The notes under the pieces are model-generated. The model was not told the origin of the DNA. It ran no database searches and was given only the letters and a program-made list of their open reading frames with translations. From contig JAGWQH010000104.1 in the NCBI GenBank assembly GCA_028870115.1, forward strand, positions 1-55,859: 55,859 bases of DNA, read 5' to 3'. Position numbers and translations under genes: made by a program. Shown here piece after piece: positions 8,710 through 17,810 of this stretch; the first letter of the stretch is position 1, and each line of letters begins with the position of its first letter. The DNA is from Candidatus Methylomirabilota bacterium (GTDB taxonomy: Bacteria > Methylomirabilota > Methylomirabilia > Methylomirabilales > Methylomirabilaceae).

Positions 8710-9651
8710 GGGTGTGTCTCCGATCACCCCGCTGAGGAAACGGTTGAGCGTAGCCAGATAGGCCTGACTGCCGACCAGGTAGAGGTCGTTATGGTGGGCG
8801 CCCTTGATGCCGTAGAACGCCTTCGGCTCTCTCGCGGCCTCAAAGAGGCGTCGACCATGCCGGAACGGAACGATTTCGTCGTTCTCACCATGGACGATCA
8901 GAAGAGGGGCCCTGATCTGCCCGATCTTCGAGAGGGTGTCGTACTTGGTCTGAAGGAACGAACCGATCGGGAGGAGCGGGAAGCTCACCTTCGCCATCTC
9001 CGGGATGGACAGGAAGGGCGATTCCAGGATCAGGGCGGCGCAGCCATGTCTAGTCGCCATCTCTACCGCCACGGCGCTCCCGAGCGATTCGCCAAGGAAG
9101 ACGATTTTGGTCGAGTCTATGTCCCCTCGGCCACGCAGATACCGAATCGCCGAATCACCATCTCGATAGGTTCCCTCCTCTGACGCCCGGCCTTCGCTCC
9201 GGCCATATTCGCGGTAGTCGAAGATGAATATATTGGCTCCCAGCAGGTCATGGCGAAGCTTGATGTTATCCAGCCGGTGGCTGATATTGCCGGCGTTACC
9301 GTGGAACCAGAGGATCGTGAGAGGCGACCCGGTCCCGGGAATCCACCAGCCGTTGAGGCGCAACCCATCCGTTGTCTTAAAGTAGACCTCCTCATAGGCC
9401 AGGCCCCGGTCGCTCGGCGTCGCTTCAATCCGCTTGTCAGGGAAGAAGACAAACTTATTTTCCAGCCCCTCCACGCACCCTCCGGCGAGGAACAGGGTCA
9501 GCATCACAACCGGAGCCGTTCGCGTGGTCGCGGCCCTCGGGTGAGATGGAAGGGAATCGCAAGCTGAAGTCCCAGCATGGTTGTTCCCTTTTGAGCGTCC
9601 GATGCCACTGCCTCGTCGACTGTTGCCTTTGATGATGGGCAGGCGTCTCAC
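8704..9651 (-). CDS. Alpha/beta hydrolase, BEM46/ABHD17-like, probable lipoprotein
   Basis: A hydrolase of the alpha/beta fold: oxyanion region WFHGNAGN, YREYGRSEG, nucleophile elbow GESLGS, acid residue in HGENDEIVP and catalytic histidine in GAHHND. The order and spacing match the BEM46/YhfR-like serine hydrolases. Near the N-terminus MLTLFLAGGC is a convincing lipobox, so the mature protein probably begins at that cysteine as a lipoprotein. The start is uncertain: GTG 9651 has a GGGGGG tract upstream, while GTG 9507 or ATG 9504 would leave only about nine residues before the cysteine. It is convergent with the sensor kinase, sharing CTATGA at the stops. Substrate unknown. Confidence 0.78.
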   Translation of the reverse strand: MRRLPIIKGNSRRGSGIGRSKGNNHAGTSACDSLPSHPRAATTRTAPVVMLTLFLAGGCVEGLENKFVFFPDKRIEATPSDRGLAYEEVYFKTTDGLRLNGWWIPGTGSPLTILWFHGNAGNISHRLDNIKLRHDLLGANIFIFDYREYGRSEGRASEEGTYRDGDSAIRYLRGRGDIDSTKIVFLGESLGSAVAVEMATRHGCAALILESPFLSIPEMAKVSFPLLPIGSFLQTKYDTLSKIGQIRAPLLIVHGENDEIVPFRHGRRLFEAAREPKAFYGIKGAHHNDLYLVGSQAYLATLNRFLSGVIGDTPS

Positions 9652-9754
9652 CTGCCCCCCTTACAACATCGTGACTTATCATCTGTGCGATATATAGACA
9701 TATACGGGTAGGAAAAATACGCCCATGAGACATCTGTGTCAACTCCAATTGGCC

Positions 9755-9784
9755 TTGACCCTGTCCAGCCGGCCCGCCTATACT
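9755..9784 (+). promoter_or_regulatory. Sigma-70-type promoter for glnD
   Basis: TTGACC at 9755-9760 and TATACT at 9779-9784 are separated by 18 bases and lie 24 bases before the glnD start. The rest of 9652-9754 holds nothing I can assign. Confidence 0.6.
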
Positions 9785-9807
9785 AAGTGCAACCAACGGG
9801 GTGAAGG

Positions 9808-12606
9808 ATGAAACGATTCCAAGCCATCGCGAAGGGCCGCTTCGCAATACTGCGAAACCGAGGGGCGAATGCCGCGAGCCCCGCCGGCGACGTGCCCCCG
9901 GCTTCCGTCGAGTGCTCAGCCCTGGCCGGTGCCCTGCAATCCATACTGCAAGGGGGTCATGCGGCCAATAGTCTGATTCCCGCCCTCAGAGGGTTCATCT
10001 CCGATGAGCAGACCCGGATTCTTCACATCCATCGGAGTGGGGGAACCGGGCAGGCGGTGGTTCGATCGATCGCCACACTCACGGACGCGGTGGTGACCAC
10101 ACTTTTTCAACTGGCGGAGACGGCCTGTGATCCGGATCTGAAGCGGCGCAGCGACGGGTGTGCGCTGGTTGCGCTGGGCGGCTATGGCCGGCAGGAGATG
10201 AATCCGGCCTCCGATGTGGATCTCATGTTTGTCTACCCCCGCAGGGCCGATACCTACCTGGACACGATCCTCCATCCGGTGTTGAGCACCCTCTGGGACG
10301 TCGGGTTTGTTGTGGGACATTGCTGCCGCTCCATCGATGACTGCGTACGAATGGCCCGGATGGACCTGACTTCCTGCACCTCAATGATGGAAGCCCGATA
10401 CCTCGCCGGCGACCCGGCGCTCTATCAGGCGTTCAGTGCCAAGTTGGGACGGTCGGTCTTGTACAAGCAAGCCGATACCCTCGTCAAGCGAAAGCTTCAG
10501 GAATTGCATGAACGCCACTACCGTTACGGCGCGTCTATCTATGTGCAGGAGCCGCACATCAAGGAAGGTCCCGGCGGCCTGAGGGACCTTCACGCCGCCC
10601 TTTGCATCGCCCGGATCACCCAGCGGGTGGGTACGCCGTCCGAACTGGTGCAGAGAAGGCTCCTCGGTCAGGAGGAGCGCGAACGGTGGGACCATGCCCT
10701 GGATTTCATGCTCCGCCTGCGTAATGAACTCCATTACCTGTACCGGGGCAAGAACGATGTACTCTCGCTCTCTATACAAGAACAGGTGGCAGCCAACCTT
10801 GGGTTTCTGGACACGGCTCGCTCTTACGGCGTAGAACAGTTCATGCAGCGCTATTATCTGGCTGCAAAGGATATCTCGCAGTTGTCGGCGCAGTTGATCT
10901 CGCGCTGTACGCAAGGGAGGTCGCAGGTGGAGAGGGTGATGCGGAGGCTGAAGGCGCGCGATATCGGCGATGAGCTGACGGAGATCGATCGCTGCATCTA
11001 CGTGTCGCCGAAGAATCGGGGCCTGTTTCAGGATGACCCCGTCCGGTTGCTGAAGGTGTTCTGGTACGCGCAGCAGATGGGATACACGTTGAGTCAGGAG
11101 ATTCAGGATCAGATCAGAGCCGAGACGCATCTCATCAATGAGGGGGTGAGGCGTTCGAGCCGGGCCCTTGGCTTTTTCCTGGCCATCCTGCGAGAACCGA
11201 AGGGGGTAGCCGCCACGCTTAGGAGCATGCATGAACTTGGCGTGCTGGGAGCCTACATCCCGGAGTTCGCGAAGCTCACCCGCCTGGTCCAGTTCGATTT
11301 CTACCATCGGTACACCGTAGACGAACACACCTTTCTGGCTATCGAGACGCTCGAACATCTGGATGAGGTGTCACGATTTTACGGTGAAGAGTTTCGCTCG
11401 CTCGCATCGGATGCCAAGCGGCTCGAAATCCTTCGATTGGCGCTGCTGCTCCACGATATCGGCAAGGGGGAAGGGGCCGACCACGCGCCCAAGAGCGCCT
11501 CCCTGGTTGAAGCGATCCTTCACCGAATGAGCATCCCGGGGCCCGATGCCGATGCTGTCGGCTTCTTAGTGGCGCGTCATCTGGAGATGTCGCATATCGC
11601 CCAGCGCCTGGACCTCGACGATGAGGCCATCGTAATAGACTTTGCCAAGAAGGTGCAGACGCTCGATCGATTGAAAATGCTGTACCTGCTCACCTTCGCC
11701 GACATCAAGGCGGTCGGGCCCGGCGTCTGGACCGAGTGGAAAGGCACATTGCTGTGGGAGCTGTATATCAAGACCCATACCGTCCTCATCCGGGGTATCC
11801 CGGAGGGCGAGGACGACCTTGCCCGCGCCGAGCGGGTCAAATCGCAGCTTACCCAGGAACTATCACCGGAGTTCGGCGTGGAGGCGGTGAAACGGCACCT
11901 GCAGGAGGCCCCAATACGGTACCTGCTGATGACCCCGCCCCACAAGGTTGCGTCACACATGCGTGTAATTGCGCGCGTACAACGGGGTGAGGAGGCGTCC
12001 AGCCAATGGGCGGCATTCCCGTTGGCCGGCTACTCCGAGTTTACCGTGTGCGCGTATGGCCGTCACGGGCGATTTGCGCAGGTTGTGGGGACGCTCACCG
12101 CAAACGGGATGAACATCCTGAGCGCTCAGATTTTCACGCTGTCAAGCGGAATGGTCATCCGGCACTTCAGGGTCGATAACGGTAGCGGTGTGGCCATTGA
12201 AGACCCTGCCGTCTGGGACCGAGTGATTGCGGATCTGCGAGAGGTTCTCGGGGGCAGGGTCGCCGTCCATGATCTGATCAAGAGCCGCAGGAAAGAGGTC
12301 TTGGTTCGGCCGATCCAGAAGGGCATGGAATTCCCGATCAAGGTGGAATTTGACAATCTGGTCTCCCATGCATACACCGTCCTGGATATTCGGACACGGG
12401 ACCGGTTGGGTCTTCTGTACCTCATCACCAGCACCCTGTCGCAGCTTGGGGTTGATATACGCTCCGCCAAGATCACGACCGAGGCCGAGCAGGTCGTCGA
12501 TGTCTTCTATGTGACCAATAAGGACGGGAGCAAGCTGACCGATGAGGGGCGGAGGGCCAAGATCGGGGTCGAACTGGAGCGTGTACTTGCGGAGGGATTC
12601 AATTAA
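9808..12606 (+). CDS. glnD: PII uridylyltransferase / uridylyl-removing enzyme
   Basis: 932 residues, normal for GlnD. It senses glutamine and modifies the PII proteins to control nitrogen assimilation. Domains in order: nucleotidyltransferase (GGYGRQEMNPASDVDLMF near residues 124-141, with the catalytic D-x-D), GlnD helical linker, HD phosphohydrolase (LLLHDIGKGEGADHAPKS, the uridylyl-removing site), then two C-terminal ACT domains (YGRHGRFAQVVGTLTANG and RDRLGLLYLITSTLSQLG) that bind glutamine. It is preceded by a good promoter. aroE overlaps its 3' end, so the two are likely co-transcribed. Confidence 0.96.
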   Translation: MKRFQAIAKGRFAILRNRGANAASPAGDVPPASVECSALAGALQSILQGGHAANSLIPALRGFISDEQTRILHIHRSGGTGQAVVRSIATLTDAVVTTLFQLAETACDPDLKRRSDGCALVALGGYGRQEMNPASDVDLMFVYPRRADTYLDTILHPVLSTLWDVGFVVGHCCRSIDDCVRMARMDLTSCTSMMEARYLAGDPALYQAFSAKLGRSVLYKQADTLVKRKLQELHERHYRYGASIYVQEPHIKEGPGGLRDLHAALCIARITQRVGTPSELVQRRLLGQEERERWDHALDFMLRLRNELHYLYRGKNDVLSLSIQEQVAANLGFLDTARSYGVEQFMQRYYLAAKDISQLSAQLISRCTQGRSQVERVMRRLKARDIGDELTEIDRCIYVSPKNRGLFQDDPVRLLKVFWYAQQMGYTLSQEIQDQIRAETHLINEGVRRSSRALGFFLAILREPKGVAATLRSMHELGVLGAYIPEFAKLTRLVQFDFYHRYTVDEHTFLAIETLEHLDEVSRFYGEEFRSLASDAKRLEILRLALLLHDIGKGEGADHAPKSASLVEAILHRMSIPGPDADAVGFLVARHLEMSHIAQRLDLDDEAIVIDFAKKVQTLDRLKMLYLLTFADIKAVGPGVWTEWKGTLLWELYIKTHTVLIRGIPEGEDDLARAERVKSQLTQELSPEFGVEAVKRHLQEAPIRYLLMTPPHKVASHMRVIARVQRGEEASSQWAAFPLAGYSEFTVCAYGRHGRFAQVVGTLTANGMNILSAQIFTLSSGMVIRHFRVDNGSGVAIEDPAVWDRVIADLREVLGGRVAVHDLIKSRRKEVLVRPIQKGMEFPIKVEFDNLVSHAYTVLDIRTRDRLGLLYLITSTLSQLGVDIRSAKITTEAEQVVDVFYVTNKDGSKLTDEGRRAKIGVELERVLAEGFN

Positions 12607-13462
12607 CCTGCAATTTACGGCTGCGGCGAAGGTGTTTGTCCTCTTCGGTGATCCTGTGGCGCATAGCCTGTCGCCGGTCATGCAGAATGCCGCGCTCCAG
12701 GCGGCCGGGATCGATGGTCTCTATATTCCGTGGCGGGTAAAATCCGTCGGTTTGCCGATCGCGTTCGAGTCGCTCCGCGCGATGGACAACTTCGGGGGCG
12801 CGAATGTCACGATTCCCCACAAGGAGCAGGCGTTCGCGCTGGTCGACACCCTGACACCAGAGGCCGCCGCAGTGGGCGCGGTCAATTCGGTCGTAGCGAG
12901 AGACGGACGTCTGCTCGGAGCCAATACCGACGGACCGGGGTTTCTCCGATCACTCCATGAGGAGGCGGGTTTTCTGCCGCGTGGGAAGCCTGCTGTTATC
13001 CTTGGGGCAGGCGGGGCGGCGCGGGCTGTAGCCTGGAGCCTTGCCGAAGCCGGCGCCGAATTAGTCGTCGTCAACCGGACCGTCGAGCGCGCGCAGTCGC
13101 TGGCTGAGTTCGTACACCAGGCAATCGGAACCCCGGTCATCGGACTGGGGCTTGATGATCCTCGGACGCCGGCCAGGGTGAGAAACTGTGCCCTGGTGGT
13201 GAATACCACATCAGTCGGACTTATCCCCTCAGATCCTCCACCGATCGACCCGAGCCTCCTTCAGCCAGGCGCATTGGTCTACGATCTGATCTACCGACCA
13301 CGGGAGACCGCATTACTGCGAGAGGCGAAGAGACGGGGGTGTCAGGTCTTAGGCGGGCTGGGTATGTTGCTGTATCAGGGCGCCCTGGCCTTCGAACTGT
13401 GGACCGGGCAAAAGCCCTCAGAGGAAGCGATGCGGCACGCCCTCGTGGCTGCGCTTGCGTAA
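12587..13462 (+). CDS. aroE: Shikimate dehydrogenase (NADP+)
   Basis: About 291 residues. It reduces 3-dehydroshikimate in the chorismate pathway. Motifs: substrate-binding HSLSPVMQN, NVTIPHKE with the catalytic lysine, NTDGPGF with the catalytic aspartate, the nucleotide-binding GAGGAARAV, VNTTSVGL and the C-terminal GGLGMLLYQGALAFELW. I chose TTG 12587 because GGAG lies seven bases upstream and it keeps the strand-forming leader INLQFTAAAKVF; this start overlaps glnD by 20 bases. GTG 12632 is an alternative that would trim the first beta strand. Confidence 0.93.
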   Translation: MRRDSINLQFTAAAKVFVLFGDPVAHSLSPVMQNAALQAAGIDGLYIPWRVKSVGLPIAFESLRAMDNFGGANVTIPHKEQAFALVDTLTPEAAAVGAVNSVVARDGRLLGANTDGPGFLRSLHEEAGFLPRGKPAVILGAGGAARAVAWSLAEAGAELVVVNRTVERAQSLAEFVHQAIGTPVIGLGLDDPRTPARVRNCALVVNTTSVGLIPSDPPPIDPSLLQPGALVYDLIYRPRETALLREAKRRGCQVLGGLGMLLYQGALAFELWTGQKPSEEAMRHALVAALA

Positions 13463-13484
13463 CTTTTCAGAGGTATGGTATGCT
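13455..13484 (+). promoter_or_regulatory. Promoter for the pil operon (pilB), extended -10
   Basis: TTGCGT at 13455-13460 and TATGCT at 13479-13484, 18 bases apart, with TGG immediately before the -10 (extended -10 form). It overlaps the aroE stop and lies about 70 bases before pilB, whose ribosome site AAGGA is clear. Confidence 0.5.
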
Positions 13485-13556
13485 AACGCTGTATCATGAC
13501 TGGCAAGGATAGCTGGGAGGCACTAGTTGTAGGTAAGACAAGAAAAGGATAGGTGT

Positions 13557-15254
13557 ATGTCATCCGGGCGATTGGGCGAGATGCTGGTAAGAGCTAACCT
13601 GATTACGCCCGAGCAGTTGGATGACGCCCTTGCGCTGCAGAAAACCGCCGGTGGACGGATCGGATCGGTTCTCGTCAAACTCGGGTATGCCAGCGAGGAG
13701 GCGATCGCATCCTTTCTGGGGCGCCAATATGGCGTGCCGCCCGTTGATCTCAGTAAAGCTACGATCGATCCCGCTCTCCTCAAGCTTGTTCCTGCCGAAG
13801 TAGCTCGAAAGCATCTGCTCATCCCCGTGGGCCGGTCCGGAGGCTTCCTTATGGTTGCCATGGCGGACCCGTCCGATATCTTTGCCATCGATGAAATCAG
13901 ATTCATTACCGGTCACAACATACAACCGATGGTCGCTCCGGACGCATCCATCCAGAACGCTCTCAACAGGTACTACGAAACGGCCGGTTTCGCCAGAAGC
14001 CTGGTCAGGGATTTTGAGCAAAAAGAGCTGGGAGTCGCTGAGCCGGATCAGAGGGGAATTGATCTGGCCGAGCTGTATCGGGCCACCGAAGAGGCCCCGG
14101 TGGTGAAGCTGGTCAACCTCATTCTGACCGACGCGATCAACAAGGGTGCCTCTGACATCCACATGGAGCCCTACGAGAAGGCATTCCGTATTCGTTTCAG
14201 GCTCGATGGCGTCCTCTACGAGGTGATGTCTCCGCCCTTTACGCTGCACGCCGCAGTCACCTCTCGCATTAAGATCATGGCGCGATTGGACATCGCCGAA
14301 CGGCGTATGCCTCAGGACGGGCGGATCAAGGTCAAGATGCGAGAACGGGAGCTGGACCTTCGGGTCTCTACGGTCCCGACGCTGTTCGGCGAGAAGGTGG
14401 TTATGCGACTCCTGGACCGCGCGAACCTCGAACTGGACATGAGCAAGCTCGGATTTGAGCCTGAGGCGCTCGCCATGTTCGAGAAGGCTATCCTCGCCCC
14501 GTACGGCATGATCCTGGCAACCGGTCCGACCGGAAGCGGGAAAACGACTACATTGTATTCGGCGCTCAACCGGCTGAACCGTATCGGCACCAACATCATG
14601 ACTGCGGAAGACCCGATCGAGTACAACCTGACCGGAATCAATCAGACTCAGGTCAAGTCGGATATCGGCCTGACCTTTGCCGCCTTACTCAGGTCGTTCC
14701 TCCGACAAGACCCGGACATCATCATGGTGGGAGAGATCCGCGATTTCGAGACGGCCGAGATTGCGATCAAGGCCGCCCTGACCGGCCACCTGGTCCTGAG
14801 CACGGTCCATACCAACGACGCAATCAGTACGGTAGGGCGACTGATCAGTATGGGTGTGCCGGCGTATCTGGTAAGCGCCTCGCTCAATCTGTTGCTCGCC
14901 CAGCGTCTGGTCCGGCGGCTCTGCGCGGAGTGCCGGACAGAGATATCGATTCCTATCTCCACGCTGGAGAGCATCGGTTTCAGTTCGCAGGAGGCGAAGA
15001 GCGTGACCTGCTATCAGGGTAAGGGGTGCATTGCCTGTCGCGACACCGGCTATCGGGGCCGGGTCGGCCTTTACGAGGTGGTACTGCTCAACGAACAGAT
15101 GCGGGAGGCGATCCTGAATGGCGCTTCCGTCAGTGAGCTTCGCGCGCTTCAACGTCAGTACGGGATGAGGAGCCTCGGGGAAAGCGGCCTGCAGAAGATC
15201 CGGGAAGGCGTCACTACCGTCGAAGAGGTTGTTCGGGTCACCAGTCTCTTTTAG
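13557..15254 (+). CDS. pilB: Type IV pilus extension ATPase PilB
   Basis: 565 residues, standard for PilB/GspE. The N-terminal MshEN/GspE-N domain (LGEMLVRANLITPEQLDDAL...) is followed by the ATPase core: Walker A GPTGSGKTTT near residue 322, Asp box AEDPIEYN, Walker B DPDIIMVGEIRD and His box LSTVHTNDA. The zinc-binding loop carries C-x2-C and C-x2-C pairs (CAEC, CIAC). It powers pilin polymerisation at the inner-membrane platform PilC. It is the first gene of the pil cluster and is preceded by its own promoter. Confidence 0.95.
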   Translation: MSSGRLGEMLVRANLITPEQLDDALALQKTAGGRIGSVLVKLGYASEEAIASFLGRQYGVPPVDLSKATIDPALLKLVPAEVARKHLLIPVGRSGGFLMVAMADPSDIFAIDEIRFITGHNIQPMVAPDASIQNALNRYYETAGFARSLVRDFEQKELGVAEPDQRGIDLAELYRATEEAPVVKLVNLILTDAINKGASDIHMEPYEKAFRIRFRLDGVLYEVMSPPFTLHAAVTSRIKIMARLDIAERRMPQDGRIKVKMRERELDLRVSTVPTLFGEKVVMRLLDRANLELDMSKLGFEPEALAMFEKAILAPYGMILATGPTGSGKTTTLYSALNRLNRIGTNIMTAEDPIEYNLTGINQTQVKSDIGLTFAALLRSFLRQDPDIIMVGEIRDFETAEIAIKAALTGHLVLSTVHTNDAISTVGRLISMGVPAYLVSASLNLLLAQRLVRRLCAECRTEISIPISTLESIGFSSQEAKSVTCYQGKGCIACRDTGYRGRVGLYEVVLLNEQMREAILNGASVSELRALQRQYGMRSLGESGLQKIREGVTTVEEVVRVTSLF

Positions 15255-15317
15255 GACAGGCTGAGAGGCTCTCCAACCTTCCAGCGTTTTAGCGTCCAAG
15301 CTTTTTGGCTGTTAACG

Positions 15318-15333
15318 TGGCACTGATCTTGCT
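15318..15333 (+). promoter_or_regulatory. Sigma-54 (-24/-12) promoter before pilT
   Basis: TGGCAC, five bases, TTGCT: an exact match to the -24/-12 consensus, in the 105-base gap between pilB and pilT. The predicted start of transcription is about 12 bases after the GC, near 15345, leaving a short leader to the ATG at 15360. PilR, a sigma-54 activator, is encoded 4 kb downstream. Confidence 0.7.
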
Positions 15334-15359
15334 TATCCACATCTCGATGGGAGATAGGC

Positions 15360-16439
15360 ATGGACCTGCATGAGATGTTGAAGGAGGTGGTTGAGCGCGG
15401 CGCCTCCGATCTGCACCTGACCGTCGGCGTCCCGCCGATGCTGCGCCTGCACGGCCGCATCTGTCCCTTGGGGGATCTGCCGCTGGTCCCGACAGAAACG
15501 AAAAGCCTGGCCTATAGCGTCCTGACCGACGCCCAGAAACAGCAGTTTGAAGAAGAGAAAGAACTCGACCTCTCCTTCGGAGTCAAGGACTTGAGCAGGT
15601 TCCGGGCGAATGTCTATATTCAGCGAGGAGCCGTGGGGATGGCGATTCGGGCTATCCCATACACCATTCACCCATTCGAAGAGTTGGGCCTCCCGAAGAT
15701 CGTGGCTGATCTCTGTGAGAAGCCGAAGGGGCTCATTCTTGTCACCGGACCGACCGGTTCCGGGAAATCGACCACGCTGGCTACGATGATTGACAAGATC
15801 AACTCCGAGCACCATGAGCACATCGTCACCATCGAAGACCCCATCGAATTCCTGCACCCGCATAAGAGCTGCATCGTCAACCAGCGCGAGGTTCACTCCG
15901 ACACCCGATCGTTCGCGGAAGCGCTGAGAAGGATCCTGAGGCAGGATCCCGACAAGGTCCTCATCGGTGAGATGCGGGACCAGGAGACGATTGCCGCCGC
16001 CCTCACCATCGCGGAGACCGGGCACCTGACGTTTGCGACGCTGCATACCAACTCGGCCGTGGAAACCATCAACCGGGTTATCGACGTCTTTCCCTCGAAT
16101 CAACAGTCGCAAATTCGCGCCCAACTATCCTTCGTTCTGGAAGGAGTGCTCTGCCAGGCTCTTATTCCCAGGAGCAATGGCCAGGGGCGTGTGCTTGCGC
16201 TGGAGATCATGGTTCCGAACCCTGCCATCCGCAATCTGATTCGGGAAGACAAAATTCACCAGATCTATTCCACGATGCAAACCGGCCAGGAGAAATTCGG
16301 GATGCAGACGATGAATCAGTCGCTCCTTGGGCATTACGTGAGGCGGAACATCACACTGGAAGAGGCGATGCTCAGGAGTACACTGCCCGATGAACTGATC
16401 CAGATGATCCAGCGCGCGCAGCAGAAAAATAGGGTGTAG
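15360..16439 (+). CDS. pilT: Type IV pilus retraction ATPase PilT
   Basis: 359 residues. PilT depolymerises the pilus and powers twitching. It opens MDLHEMLKEVVERGASDLHL (the ASDLH signature), has Walker A GPTGSGKST near residue 130, Asp box IEDPIEFLH, Walker B-region LIGEMRDQET and His box FATLHTNSA. Its C-terminal AIRNLIRE motif is specific to PilT and needed for retraction. A sigma-54 promoter lies just upstream, so it may be expressed separately from pilB. Confidence 0.95.
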   Translation: MDLHEMLKEVVERGASDLHLTVGVPPMLRLHGRICPLGDLPLVPTETKSLAYSVLTDAQKQQFEEEKELDLSFGVKDLSRFRANVYIQRGAVGMAIRAIPYTIHPFEELGLPKIVADLCEKPKGLILVTGPTGSGKSTTLATMIDKINSEHHEHIVTIEDPIEFLHPHKSCIVNQREVHSDTRSFAEALRRILRQDPDKVLIGEMRDQETIAAALTIAETGHLTFATLHTNSAVETINRVIDVFPSNQQSQIRAQLSFVLEGVLCQALIPRSNGQGRVLALEIMVPNPAIRNLIREDKIHQIYSTMQTGQEKFGMQTMNQSLLGHYVRRNITLEEAMLRSTLPDELIQMIQRAQQKNRV

Positions 16440-16460
16440 GGTTCAGGGTAGAGGGAAAAG

Positions 16461-17672
16461 ATGCCGATCTTTGCCTATCGCGGACGAAGCCAGGCGGGCC
16501 GGGTGGTTGCCGGGCAGATTGAGGCCAATACCATGGAGGCTGTGGTCGCGCAACTCCGCCAACAACGGATCTTTCCGATCTCCGTCAAGCCGAAGCCGAA
16601 GTCGATCGAGCTGAAGATTCCCGGATTCGGCAAGAAGGTGAAGGAGAAGGATCTCGCTGTGTGCACCCGCCAACTTGCCACCATGATCGACGCTGGACTC
16701 CCCCTGGTGCAATGCCTGGAGGTCTTGGCATCCCAACAGCCGAATAAACGGTTCAAGAACGTCCTTACCGAGATCAGGGGGGAGGTGGAGGGGGGCTCGA
16801 CCTTTGCGGCGGCTCTCAAGCGCCATCCGACCGTTTTTACGCCGCTGTACGCCAACATGGTGGAGGCGGGCGAGGCCGGGGGGCTTCTCGACACTATCCT
16901 GAACCGGCTTGCGGTGTACATCGAGAAAGCGATGACCCTCCGACGGAAGGTCAAAGGCGCCATGATTTACCCCAGTACCATCGTCGTCGTTGCGATCGTC
17001 GTCGTCATCTTCTTGCTGACCTTCGTGATCCCGGTCTTTGAAGGATTTTTCGAGGGGGCGGGGGTTCCGCTTCCCCTGCCGACTCTGATGGTCATGACGG
17101 CGAGCCGCTTCGTTCGGAGATATCTCCTGGCCGGCCTCGGCCTCGTCGTCGCAGGGATCGTCGGCATCCGGTTCAGTTATAAAACAGAGAAGGGCAGGAG
17201 GGCCATCGATGGATTGTTTCTGCGGATGCCGATATTCGGAGTGCTGTTCCGGAAGGTAGCAGTGGCTAGGTTCACGCGGACCCTGGGGACATTGATTGCC
17301 AGCGGTGTCCCTATCCTTGACGGACTGAGTATCACCGCGACAACTGCCGGGAACAAGGTGGTAGAAGAGGCGATCGTGAAAACCCGCAGCAGCATCACCG
17401 AAGGTAAGACCATCGCCGCGCCGCTCCAGTCATCCGGGGTGTTCCCGCCGATGGTCGTACAGATGATCAGCGTTGGAGAACAGTCCGGGGCGCTTGACTC
17501 GATGTTGGAAAAGATCGCCGATTTCTACGATTCCGAGGTCGATCAAGCGGTCGCAAATCTGACCGCCCTGATTGAGCCGATACTGATGGTATTTCTCGGA
17601 GTGGTCATAGGCGGCATGATCGTGGCGATGTATCTGCCCATCTTCAGGTTGGTAACAGTGGTAGGGCGTTAA
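16461..17672 (+). CDS. pilC: Type IV pilus inner-membrane platform protein PilC
   Basis: 403 residues with two GspF/T2SSF repeats, each followed by membrane helices (TIVVVAIVVVIFLLTFVIPVF near 175-195, YLLAGLGLVVAGIVGI, and the C-terminal PILMVFLGVVIGGMIVAMYLP). GEAGGLLDTIL and GEQSGALDSML are the paired signature segments. It is the platform on which PilB and PilT act. It lies 21 bases after pilT with GAGGGA upstream, in one transcription unit. Confidence 0.95.
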   Translation: MPIFAYRGRSQAGRVVAGQIEANTMEAVVAQLRQQRIFPISVKPKPKSIELKIPGFGKKVKEKDLAVCTRQLATMIDAGLPLVQCLEVLASQQPNKRFKNVLTEIRGEVEGGSTFAAALKRHPTVFTPLYANMVEAGEAGGLLDTILNRLAVYIEKAMTLRRKVKGAMIYPSTIVVVAIVVVIFLLTFVIPVFEGFFEGAGVPLPLPTLMVMTASRFVRRYLLAGLGLVVAGIVGIRFSYKTEKGRRAIDGLFLRMPIFGVLFRKVAVARFTRTLGTLIASGVPILDGLSITATTAGNKVVEEAIVKTRSSITEGKTIAAPLQSSGVFPPMVVQMISVGEQSGALDSMLEKIADFYDSEVDQAVANLTALIEPILMVFLGVVIGGMIVAMYLPIFRLVTVVGR

Positions 17673-17701
17673 CAGGGACCCAGAAATAGACATTGGGATA
17701 T

Positions 17702-17791
17702 GTCATTGCGAGCGACCAACAGGAGCGCGGCAATTTCATCGTCGTTGTTCTGAAAGACTGTGAGATTGCTTCGGCTTTGCCTCGCAATGAC
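17702..17791. repeat. Dispersed ATTGCGAG/CTCGCAAT palindromic repeat, copy 1
   Basis: GTCATTGCGAGCG at the left and GAGATTGCTTCGG...CTCGCAATGACC at the right form imperfect inverted arms. Related copies lie at 30364-30481, 53000-53033 and 55398-55432. It fills the pilC-pilS gap and ends just before the pilS ribosome site GAAGGGA. Confidence 0.75.
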
Positions 17792-17810
17792 CGAAGGGAT
17801 TTTTTAACCT

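Noticed and set aside
10381-11358. 325-codon minus-strand open frame inside glnD
   Set aside because: It is a high-GC shadow frame fully inside a gene with clear GlnD domains on the other strand.
13480-13530. Sigma-54 promoter before pilB (TGGCAAGGATAGCTG)
   Set aside because: The GG and GC elements are not at the required spacing; a sigma-70 type promoter fits better.
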